Positions 23,528 to 33,833 of a stretch of 64,000 bases of DNA are shown piece after piece. The notes below the pieces were generated by a model. That model was not told where the DNA came from, did no database searches, and was given only the letters and a program-made list of their open reading frames with translations. Each line of letters opens with the position of its first letter. Within the stretch, counting starts at the first letter, position 1. Both the position numbers and the translations under genes were made by a program. The stretch comes from Macropodus opercularis (lineage: Eukaryota; Chordata; Actinopteri; Anabantiformes; Osphronemidae). The stretch is from positions 18,386,501 through 18,450,500 of the forward strand of contig CM061090.1 of NCBI GenBank assembly GCA_030770545.1, in the 5' to 3' direction.

Positions 23528-23566
23528 TTTACTGTCATTGTAAGAACTGCAATGATTGACAGTAAA
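23528..23566. repeat. Second hairpin with PBX-PREP site in its right arm
   Basis: TTTACTGTCA at 23528-23537 is the exact reverse complement of 23557-23566. Three further bases on each side (TTG at 23538-23540, CAA at 23550-23552) would extend the stem if a four-base step (TGAT) in the right arm were looped out. That step creates TGATTGACAG at 23553-23562, the PBX-PREP composite site. The left arm keeps only the TGACAG half in reverse (CTGTCA). Confidence 0.6.
23553..23562 (+). promoter_or_regulatory. PBX-PREP/MEIS-type decamer TGATTGACAG
   Basis: Exact second copy of the decamer found at 342-351. It overlaps the right arm of a hairpin, whose left arm carries a lone MEIS-type half in the opposite orientation. 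Binding is inferred from motif identity only. Confidence 0.35.
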
Positions 23567-26500
23567 CATTTTGGCTGTGCAATAATGACAGGGAATGAGA
23601 ACTACAGCCTGTAAGAACTTATTGACTTTGTCAGTAGTCGCTGGTTAAATTCTGACCGGTTATTCCAGCTTCTCTGAAAATCAGAATGACTCATGTCTTC
23701 TAAATTAAAAGATTTGTCTCCTCATTCCAGTTCTTCCTTCCTTTTGCTCCCCTGCGTCCCTTATCATGAGTGATATAGTCTCAATGCTATCCTCCATTTG
23801 TTTGAACCTGCAGGAGGGGGACTGATGTGCTGATCCATCAGAACCGCACGGCTCCATTTATGGGATGGACCCCTGCCTCTAAAGCAGCTCCTCCAGCCGG
23901 CGCCAACAGCTGCCTTTCTGTCTTAAACACACGTCCACCAAGGGCAAGGGCAGATCCCCAATGCTGACACTGAAGCTCCTTCCCTTCCAAGTCTGTTGGC
24001 TTGTGCTGCAACTAAGGAACACTTTGTCAAAAACAATGGAGCGCACAGCATCTTAATGTGGATCCCGGGGACGTACTGATTGAACGTTGTTCCCATTGAG
24101 CATTGGTTTGACACTAACTTATGGCCATTTAAAAGTCACAATCAAAAACAGCACCACGTGAAAGTCATTGAAGGGTTAGGAGGATTATGCTGAATAATTA
24201 AAACCACTTCAATCTTGCTTGATTGGATACATTTCAAATGCTCAGAGGCAGCTTTAAAAGAAAAACGAACTCAGCATAATATTTAAGATCTTTCTTTGAC
24301 TTATAGTTCAATCTCATGGCTTCTTTATAAAACCGTCCCATTAAAGGTTCCCGCATGCTCGTCATGGAATGAACACACTTCTGTGGGGCCCCACTTTTCC
24401 ATCCCATTCATGGTCTCGCTTTGCACGGGTAGAGTAGCATTGAAAAGCACTGATGTGTGCCTCTGTGTGCGTGTGAGACAGGAGGAGGGGAGGTCTAACG
24501 TTGCATGCCTACATGTAGAGAGGAGCAGGAAGCGATACCCATGACAGAGGCAAGCGTGTGTGAGAGAAAAGGGGGCGGCAGTTGGCAGGGACTCAACCAG
24601 TGTTAGACGGCTTTCCAATTCCACACTGGCAGCACAGTCATGGGACTGAAACTCCATCCGTTCTCTGGAAAGGGAAGCCTGCGCAATCTGTTTCAAGAGG
24701 GGGGTTGAGGGAGAGGGCGCATGCATCATAGGCCTAAATTATGCTTTGCCAATTCACGGGTCTCAAGTTGATCAAGTGGAAATGTAGCAAAACAACTTCA
24801 CTTTGCAGCAAACCATCAGGTAAATGTGATGTCCTAATATTTTACATTAGATACATACACACACACACAGAGCGGCTTACTCGTTTTGAAACTTGCTGTG
24901 TCTGCAGGACAACCCAAGGGGGTATTTTGGAGGTGGCATTTACCTGCTGCACAGGTGGTTGCCTTCGCCGTCCTCCAGGGCAACATAATTGATTCCCTGA
25001 AGTAATGGCCCTTGTAACAGTTTTAACACTATGCATGACTTTAGTGTTGAACATTAACATGTCCTTTACACCAGCTGACTTTTTCTTCCATGCAGACTTT
25101 AGACTAACGTGTTCCCCATTCCTGTCACATATAATACTTAGCCGAAGGCTGAATGTTTTTTTTTTCCACTTTCCCAAGATCGCCGCCATCGCAAACGACC
25201 TAATCCCAATCTATCTGACTGTAACTCTAACCTCATCCCAGGCTGCGTAATCTGCCTGATGTTCCCGTCTCCTAATCTAGCTTGTTCCCCCTGCTGCTTC
25301 AGGCTCGACATGGAATGCAGTAGGTCACAGACGGGGCAGCTCACGCAGGGGGGCAGCCACTGTCACTGAGTTATTTTCTATGGCTGCAGAAATATGTAGA
25401 TGATTTGTTGTTTTGTTTTTATTTTTAGCTAATTAAAAGAAGCCCTCCCGTCCCTGTGCCTACGCTGGTCTCCCTCTTTGGTCCGGTCACGAGTTCTGTC
25501 AGTTGCAGTTGCAGTTTGGACGGGGAGCACGCTGGTCATGGGTGGAGGGTTGGGTAAGAATCTTCCATTAAGGTTAGCCTGCAGTAATGCAGCACATGAT
25601 TGGAGTCAGAGCAGAAGGGAGTGACTCAACAGCGCATTCACTGCCAGATAAGGAAGAGTCACATACACAACACCTCCATGGAATGATACTGCCACCCTGC
25701 CATAAGCCTGACACTCACTTCTTTTAAGTGTCACAGCCTTTAGTTATTTTCCGCATTTAATAACATGATGCAGCCTTGATTAGAATGTGCTAATATGATT
25801 ATTATTTAGATATCTGCAGATAATTAGAATGAGGTCACAAGGTTATAGAACTGTGAACACAACCTTTGACCAAAATCCTCCTAGTTGCATAAGCAAGAGT
25901 ACTACTGCACCAGGGCGTTCAGCTACAGGACTCCTGCTGTTGGAGGGTTGTCTCAGTGTCAGCTGTCAGTGATGTGAAGCTGGAGGCTCAGTGGAGTATT
26001 TTGACCTTTTGCTAACCATGATGTCATCCTCTGGCTCATTTACATAGTTAACGGAGCTGTTCTCAGAGAGACTGTTTCACAAGCGTACATTTAGAATTTA
26101 GCTTAATTCTCTTTTGTTATCTTTAGTTTTAAAATTATATTTATAGGATCGTATAAAACGGTATTAAAATGATATCCCCATCTATTGGTTTAGTCAAGTC
26201 TTACCGCAAAAAAAGGAAATTGCAATTGTAGTGAATTAAAAGCGCTTAGCACCCGGACCTGCAATCTTCAGATATTAGATGAAACACACATCATAAACTG
26301 CAGCATACAAATAAACACTGCTTATTTCATCCACTTGATTCTTGCCACTATTCCTCATCACTCTTCAAAAGCCAAGGTTGACTCTCACAGCTCCAGGGTA
26401 CGCTTGTTCTTCAGCGTGTCTGTATCCCTTGCCTCGTTACTGAGCTTCACAGACAGTATAATTTCAGCCTGACACTGCCTTGAATGTGCCGCTGTCAAGC

Positions 26501-26567
26501 CGGAGCGCGGCAGAGTGCAAGTTGAGGGATGCAGGCTCAAAAATGTCACTTTCATTCTTGGCAAGAT
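23567..26567. other. Non-genic stretch
   Basis: No supportable gene. It includes a short CA repeat near 24857. An AT-rich part at about 25980-26300 lacks simple repeats and contains ATTTACAT, TTAATTC and GTATTAAAAT-type motifs. The open frames of 80-134 codons around 24.3-24.7 kb lie antiparallel over one another and resemble nothing I know. Confidence 0.6.
24857..24869. repeat. Short (CA)n
   Basis: Thirteen bases of AC repeat, next to a short ATACAT block. Confidence 0.8.
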
Positions 26568-26609
26568 GAGAGAGAGGAGAAAAAGAAGAAGAAGAAGAAG
26601 AAGAAGAAG
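26568..26609. repeat. All-purine tract ending in (GAA)n
   Basis: Forty-two consecutive purines: a GAGAGAGGAG part, then about nine GAA units. Long uninterrupted GAA repeats and mirror-symmetric polypurine DNA can form intramolecular triplexes and vary in length. It encodes a poly-Leu or poly-Phe run on the minus strand, which is a repeat artefact. Confidence 0.95.
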
Positions 26610-28479
26610 TAGGATGAAGGGGATGGAGACGAGGGAGGGTTGGTGAATGGGTGGCTGGAAGGGGCCTTGGAACAACTGTTTAAAAGATGACAGGAGAATG
26701 ACCACGGCCTGGAGACGTTTGCGTGTGTCTTAAGGATAAACAGCGTCTGTGGAGTTTGTTGTTTTTTTATTCTCATCTTGGTGCAACCATGTGATACGAC
26801 GGATGTAGATTGTGCAACTCTTGTTTAAAGTAAAACTAAATGTGTGCGCTTGTCTGACAGTGTCCACCCGAAAAAGTGTTTGTGACCGTAGTTGTATGTT
26901 TTTAAATCTATCAAATGTGTGTGCATGCATGTTTGTGTTTCTCTGCATATGTGCGAGTCCACGCACACCCGCCCGTACTCTCGCATATCTGGCCCTGACT
27001 ACAAAGTCCCTCTGTTCTTAGCATGAGCTCCATCTCTGGGCCTTGTCAAACAAACGGCTCTTGGCGCCTCCCTCCTGGGCATGTGCCACGGCCGCTGCCA
27101 GGTCCACCATGGCTTGTGGAGCCCCTGTTCCTGGCATCTTCTGAAGCGCTGCTAAGCATTAACGGAAGTCCCCTCCGTCCTCGTTTACATTCATTAAAAC
27201 GGTAGCGCTGGGCTCCCCCCTGAGCATCAGGAGGCCGCGCCAAGCCTGCTGCAGCCGATAAACCGGGGCCACCTCTCACTACCCATTCGTTTTGCTTTCT
27301 TCTGCCTTTCCCTGTGCCGCTCGCCGTCTCAGATGGTGCCCCACAGCACCCCTCTGTGGGCATCGAGCTCTGGTCTTTTGGCAGGATCCTGTCCCTTTCT
27401 TGGTCTTTACTCTGGCTTTTTTTTCTTTGTAGTTTTTTTTTTTTTTTTTAAGTTAAAACAGTGCAGGTTGACGCTGTTCCAGGTCTTAAAGGGCAATCGT
27501 ATAAAACTGCATTTGAACCTGTTGTTCGTGCGTTCCAGAGGATTGAGTACAGGCCTCGGCGGTGAAGGTAAAGCACTGATCACAACTTCATAAGGCAAGC
27601 GCTGGCAAACAATTTGCTCAGTTAAGGCTTGAATGAGTCACCTGTGACAGACGCTCCCACTGCTGCATCTACGATAAGGTTTTCTAGAGAGGGTGACATG
27701 ATGAGACTGAAGGAGTGGGAGTTAAGCATCACAGCACTTCTAACTCTGTTTGACTAATTATTTTGTGTCACTCGACATGTTGCCTTGAGGGGAGACTGTC
27801 TCGCCGATGTTCTCCCCCTCTCTGAGAGTTTTGGAAATGTCAGGGCTCGGGTTGTGACACTATTGCTGCTGCGTTGTGCAGGAGAAGCACTTAGCTCTCT
27901 TTTTCCCTTTAAAGCTTGTGAATGCTGACTCAAGTGTGACAGGTTACAAGCCAGTCCGAGTTCTAACCCTCACCCCCCACCCCCAGATACTGCCTCTGTA
28001 TGGAGGATCGACATACTGTACTACTGTATGTACGTGCTGCTAGACGAGAAGCAGGCCCTTGGCTGCAGGCAGAGGAGGCAGAACTGACACAGTGGCTAAA
28101 TAGAGAAATGAGGGAGGCAAGTGTTAATTACAAACAGCAAGTAGGGATAAGGAGAAGGATTAGGTCAAGCATTGAGCACCGAATTAAAGAAAGGAGAGGG
28201 GAAAAGAGCTGAGTTTAATTAGCATTGTTGGAGAGGCTGTCACGTGTTGCCGTTAACCCCAAAGAGCTGCCGTCATTAGCATTCATGCAACGAGGGCTCC
28301 GTGTAACCGGGCCATTTGGGTAGCAATTACTTTAGCACGGCTACTTCTGACATACTTGGACACTGCATATAAAGATGGTCACTGGTGCTGCAGGGGCGAC
28401 ACAGGCAAAGGGAGAGAACGATTGAGGGAAAGCGACTGGATAGTCACTCCAACCAGCCTTAGCATGTCATTAACTGTCT
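26610..28479. other. Non-genic stretch
   Basis: No supportable gene. A moderately GC-rich portion at about 27020-27380 has overlapping open frames on both strands (60-105 codons) that match nothing I recognise. A 17-T run at 27433-27449 follows. From about 28205 to 28350 the sequence looks enhancer-like, with TTTAATTAGCATT, CATTAGCATTCATGC and AGCAATTACTTT strings. Confidence 0.6.
27433..27449. repeat. Poly-T tract, 17 T
   Basis: A run of 17 T inside a T-rich segment. It could be the reversed A tail of an old insertion, but no body is recognisable on the expected side. Confidence 0.9.
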
Positions 28480-28503
28480 CCCCATCCCACCCCACCCCCC
28501 CCC
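28480..28503 (-). other. G-quadruplex motif, minus strand
   Basis: The plus strand reads C4, AT, C3, A, C4, A, C9. The minus strand therefore has four G tracts of three or more with loops of one, one and two bases, the class of motif expected to form stable parallel quadruplexes. Confidence 0.55.
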
Positions 28504-31500
28504 AACTGGACATTATGAGCTTATCACATAGAGCAAAAGGGAATAATTACCCAAATACTATCCCGCACCGCCATCTTTAATCAGAGGAGTGTGTAATTAC
28601 TGCCACACAAACGACTTCAGTTCATTACGAGGCTGCTGTAACATGTCCAAGGATGGATTGTTCATCATTCTAGAGTGTATTATTTACCAACGCCGGGGAC
28701 AGATAAATACACAATTGTCATTAAGGAGGAAAGGAAAAATGGATGTGCCGGTCAGAGGAGCATTTTTCAAAGATGCGCATTAAAAGTCTAAAGTGCTGAG
28801 AGGCAGCGGAGGGCATGGGAGATGCTAGAGGAACCCCGGGCGACTGATGGCATGCTTTAAAAGCAACTTCCACTTGATTTACTCCCTGTTCTCTGCAAGA
28901 AATTAAATTTCTGTATATTTACATTTATATTTGCATTCATTTTGTGACACAATCGAATCTGTATACGACGGCGCTTTAGTTCTTCCTGAGCAAACTGCTC
29001 CGCGAAGCGTTTCCGAGGCTTGTTGTTTTTTGTGCTCCTCTAAGTACACGTGATGCGTATTTTCCCGGGGTCCAGTAGCACACTAATCTTTTGGAGCCAG
29101 ATGTGCTGGTAAAAAGGCAAGCCACAAAGCCACCACCACTAGACGTCTCTGCATCGCTCCTGGCCAGATATGATGCTGCATCCCTCGGGGCATTAGCTGA
29201 GAGCTTTGCCGGGCTCCAAATAGAACTATGCTCCTGCTCTGGAGACAGCAGTATAATGGAGCAGCGTGAAGGCATAGAACCAGTCAAACTTGACATCTAT
29301 CGTGGAAAACCACTGGTACTGCACTTTTAAAAAGGAATACACGTGTTTGCCAGTGATAATTACAAGCAAATTGTTTAACTAGCCGTGGCAGAGGAGCTAA
29401 ACTCTTACTGGTGTTGATGACGTGGCTGCCAGCATCCTGATCAACTGCTTTTACCTTATTACAAGACTATGTTTGAAAGCTCCATTAATTCATAATCAAA
29501 ACTAACTAACCGTAAAATAAGACTCCTCATCTGTGTTTATCGGGACACAGGAGATGAAGAAAACCATCCAGCAAACGTATCAGCAAGGAGATTTTTCCAA
29601 CTTCTGGTTTTCATTACAGTCTCCAAAGATGCAATTTTGTCCTTTTTCCCAGTGTTTATTGTGCCTCGATGAACAAATCAATCACAGAAGCCTAAAGCCA
29701 CTTTTTAAAAAGTATGCTGAATTGCATCTGGATCTGGATTTAATGTTGTTTGATTTGGAAGGGCGCAAAAGCAATGCAGCACCAACAAGCAGCAGCAGCA
29801 GCATTTCCATCCCGATTGACTGGCTGTAATTGTCGAGTTGTCAAGCAGGCCTTTTGTTGTGGATGCAGACAGAGCTGGCAAAGCCCCTCAGTAGAAAATT
29901 ACAGAGCAAAAGAACAATCAGCTTTCTCCTCAGTTACTTAAAAAGAACGAGTCGCCCGACAACAGGGGGATCCGAATGGCGATGAAACCGACCCAGAAGA
30001 AGACTGTTTACCTCACGTTGTCTTCGTCTTGAGAAGGAAAATGTCAACCCGATCCCACAAGTCGGGAAAAAAAAAGAAAGAAAGAAAAGGAAAAATGGAG
30101 AAAATCAACTCGAGGAACATTGCTCATTCCTCAAATATCTGACAACAAATCATTATGCCGTCACTGCAATTGATTAACAGTCACCTGGTAATTGATATCA
30201 ACAAAGGGAGGGTTGTTTTTATTTCAGGGCTTTCACAGCTTGGCCTCCTTGTGCCATGAAAACATTCGAAATGCTATTTTTTACTGCCACTTGTCTCTAA
30301 GGCAACCAGCTCAATTTATCAACTAGTGTTCAAGGCGATGGATTTAAAGCCATACAACTGCTGAAACAAGATCCCATTTACGACCTGAAGTTTTTGCAAC
30401 CAATCAAATGCTGTTTCACCCTTTGATATTTCCTGTATCTTAAAGATGACACATTCAGGTATGTCACACTGTGTCTGGCATTAGTGCCATGGCAGGGTTT
30501 CAGCTTGGACATCTCTACTCCACAATTACCTAACTAGCAATTTGAAACACAAACCCCAACATACGTGCATGCGAGGTGGTCTGAACGGCAGATGGGGGGG
30601 CGGTGGATTAGCACAGGTTGGATTGTGCAGGTTTGTCGGAACCTTCTGCATGTCCCATGTTGCTGCTGGGGCTGAAACATGGCAGCTCTGCATCGCGGGG
30701 AGTCTCCTCGAATGGAGTCCACCACAGGGGCTGAGCAAATAACAACTCTTGCTCTGATGCTCATACATATGGCATTTTGCTCCTTCTTTTTTTTTTTTCT
30801 AGAGCAGAAAATAGGTTAAAGTGAGTGCACGAAAAACACTAAACAAAAGATTATGCAAATAAACTGTGCAGTAAAATCTGGTGTTTTTATGGAGTTCTTG
30901 TCCAAATGTGTAGCTGTTGTTGTGACTGTTGGTGTGCACATTAAGAACAGTGACTTATCAGTGTTAATGTAGGGCCTTAATGCGTCATTTCATGTGGTGT
31001 TGTGGGTAGTAGTGGCTGTTTTCCATTTCAAAATTTATTGCTGCCACCCAACATAATGGAGGGGAATGAAATTTCATCTGTGGTGTTTAAAGCACTGACG
31101 TCATTTATTCAAACAAGTCAACATCAACACACTGTAGAGCTTCATCTGCATAGTCCTTAGAGATTGAAATCAATACTTATTGGCACTGTTTGGGTCAAAA
31201 AAACATCTGCAAAAGAGCTACAGCAAGCAAGAGAAATGTGTATTTTACAATTTAGAGTGATCAAAGCGATCAAAGAAAAATGAGAAAAGCGTGCAAAGAA
31301 GGTAGGAGGGTGAAGTAGGGGTGAGGGTGGTAATGGCAGTGTAGCCCTTGACATAACTGGTTACTTAAGTGGTAGCAAAAGGCCATCAGCTACTACCCAT
31401 AACTCCAGCCGCCCCACGCTGTTGTCCTATCCCATCATCCCACTGATGGACACTCAAACCCAGCGGTAACCCCACCTCCCCCACTCTCATGTCCTGTCAG

Positions 31501-33562
31501 GCTCAGAAGCAATCTCCACATGGATGGCATTACTCTCACAAGGGCGTCAGTGAAACCGAGGACGCTCGTATGAAGATTGCGGGGTAAGGGGCGGGAGGCA
31601 AAACAGTCATCTGTTGCCAGGCAACAAAGTGACTTGTGAAATCTGTGTGTATTTGTCATCGCTGCCTTTCCAAGAGAAGGGATATGGCTCGCCACTTGAG
31701 GAAGAAACATCAAAGGGCAAGGAAATTTAGTCAGGATGTGAAGCAAGAGGAAACATTAGTTTGATGGCTGTAAAAGATGAATTGAAGGAGGGAGTGAGAG
31801 CATATTGGGCCATGTTTTAGGCCTTAAAAGGAGACTCACTTTGCATGTCTGGCATATGGGAGCCGGGAGGTTTAAGCAGGTGTGATAAATAAGAATACGT
31901 ATGCTTTTATTTTGGTCTGTCTTTGCATGTTTGAGAGCAGCGTTGAAGTGTTAGCCGAAAAAAATCCTGTTCTTCATGATACCCACACAGCTGCTTGTGC
32001 ACAGGCCTTTTGCTTGTGTGTCACATCAGGTGCACTCTGCGGTGTTCATTGGGAACAACATGTCAAACGGGTTTAATGCTAATATCTGACTCTCTTCTAC
32101 GGCTAAGGGCTGAAAATCAATACACCTGTGTTCTCCTTTGAGGGTGTTTGGAGCCAAACGACACAAACAAACAATAGCTCGCGCTCTCCCCAGGACACTG
32201 TGTCGCCCCAGGGCTCAGCTACACCTGTCCACCTGCACTTGCTAATATGTTTGATCCAGAGTGACAAGGTCCTCGCCTCACAATGCTTACAATTTTGTGT
32301 TGTGGGGGCAACCCTCCATTCCTGGTTTTGCTGAGGTTAGACTGAGGTTAGAGTGTGTGTAAGACTACGGCATATAATCCCTGCAGACATTCAGATAAGA
32401 CATAAGCACAAGCCTTCTGGATCAGTCGTTCTCAAGTGGACCAAACAACACGAATGCAGTGAGGAGTTGGAGTTGAAATACATACTCGAGTTTCGTTTTG
32501 TTTTTTTGGTCACAGATTTGTTAAATACACACACCAACAAGTGTCCATAATGTTGAACTCAGTCAAACATCGAAACCATAACTGAAAATGGACCCTCTCA
32601 TCCCAGGCGGCCTAATTTTCTACCTGGACGAGCTTCAAATTCTTTTTCTCTGTGTTTCTTCTGCACAATCTTTCTGACGCTTAGCAGTTTCTCACTCCAT
32701 CAAACAAAAGACGCATCATGTCCTACACAAACTGCGTTCGCTCTACTGTACGCAATTACCTCTTTAAAAATGCCAACACGCTATTAAATATCCACATTTT
32801 TTTCTCATTCCCTACCATGCGTTGTCGTATCTTGATACACTGTGAGCAATTAGTTGGAGTGACTCTATTCATTAGGGGCCCGGTCCTAATGATTATTAAA
32901 CTGCACACAAGTCAGAAAGTAGCTGCAAGAGTGGACGGTGGGAGAGAGTTGAGGAAAAACAGGAAAAATAAGGGACAAGGGAAGGACAAAGCAGCTGGAG
33001 AGAGAAAAAAGAGGAGGAGACACAAAAGGATGAAGACGACAGTTCGTGAGAGATGATGGGGATTAAAAGAGAAGTGGGACCGGACAATTGTGGACAAAAG
33101 TTGAATGTATAATTAGGGACGAATGCACTCTCATGCCAAATTAACCAAGATGAGCGGAGATGAAGCCGAATTCTAAGAAAGTAGGACAGCGATGTAGCAG
33201 GTGGATAATCGCTGGTTAAAAATCAATCATACGAGTAAAGCTCGCAAACATGTATGTAATGTAGAAAACGGACGACAGGGAGTAGACGCAGCTCTAAAAC
33301 CCCGCAACGAAATTGTGCACACAGCAAGTAGTCTCAGGTGGTTAGCAAATGCGCGCACACACCTGGAAAGACTGGCGCCCGCAGCGCAAACATGCACACA
33401 CTTCGCCATGTCCCTCTCCTGCTTTCTAGCTCTCGTCAATCCACACCTGATGTTATCGTAAGGGAGATTTATGCACTTGCCGGGAGTGAATTTATGAGAG
33501 ACGGCCTCCTCAGTCAGAGGGACGCTGGCTAAGAAATTACCTTGTTGGTGGGAAAAAAAAAA
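28504..33562. other. Non-genic, repeat-poor stretch with enhancer-like composition
   Basis: Five kilobases with almost no microsatellites and no recognised transposon. Many TAATTA, ATTTGCAT (28929-28936) and ATGCAAAT (30853-30860) strings occur, the composition expected of conserved non-coding elements near developmental genes. Open frames at 28976-29330 exist on both strands and neither resembles a known family. A purine-rich segment lies at about 32930-33060. Conservation, and so function, cannot be assessed from this sequence alone. Confidence 0.55.
31260..31275 (+). promoter_or_regulatory. Paired TCF/LEF-type sites
   Basis: Two ATCAAAG strings start at 31260 and 31269, nine bases apart in the same orientation. 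ATCAAAG matches the TCF/LEF core used in Wnt-responsive enhancers. Pairing with short spacing raises interest slightly over isolated sites; binding is not shown. Confidence 0.25.
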
Positions 33563-33578
33563 GGGGGGGGAGGGGGGG
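33563..33578 (+). other. G-quadruplex-capable run
   Basis: Eight G, one A, then seven G, directly after a run of ten A. Splitting each long run yields four tracts of three G with minimal loops. It is the first of three quadruplex-capable tracts within 270 bases. Confidence 0.5.
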
Positions 33579-33710
33579 CCAGATTTGAAAGATTTATTTC
33601 TATCTACACCAAGGATGCATGATATATTCAATCTGTTTATTTAAGTGAAACAATCATTTCAGGGTGGGAAGCCTAGGAGATGCGATAAGGCTGAATTGTG
33701 TTTAGAGCCA

Positions 33711-33733
33711 CCCCCCCTCCTCCCACCAACCCC
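33711..33733 (-). other. G-quadruplex-capable tract, minus strand
   Basis: The plus strand has C7, then CC and CCC blocks separated by single T, then CCCC after a short A/C spacer. Read on the minus strand this gives four G tracts of three or more with loops up to five bases. Confidence 0.45.
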
Positions 33734-33814
33734 TGTATGCCTGTTTGGAGTGGAGGCTGGGTGCACTTGTTCAAATCTATTTGGTTGTCAATGTTTTTGT
33801 TTGCGCCGGCCAAA

Positions 33815-33833
33815 GGGGGGGTGGGGTGGTGGG
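33815..33833 (+). other. G-quadruplex motif
   Basis: G7, T, G4, TGGT, GGG in succession: four tracts of at least three G after splitting the first run. It lies about 65 bases upstream of a polypyrimidine tract and possible acceptor site at 33900. Confidence 0.5.

Noticed and set aside
28976..29330. Antiparallel open frames of 79 and 106 codons as an exon
   Set aside because: Both strands are open and neither translation resembles a known family. No convincing acceptor and donor pair bounds either.
32424..32450. hAT-like terminal repeat (CAGTCGTTCTCAAGTGG)
   Set aside because: Resembles the common CAGTGGTTCTCAA end imperfectly. No partner inverted end and no 8-bp target duplication were found.
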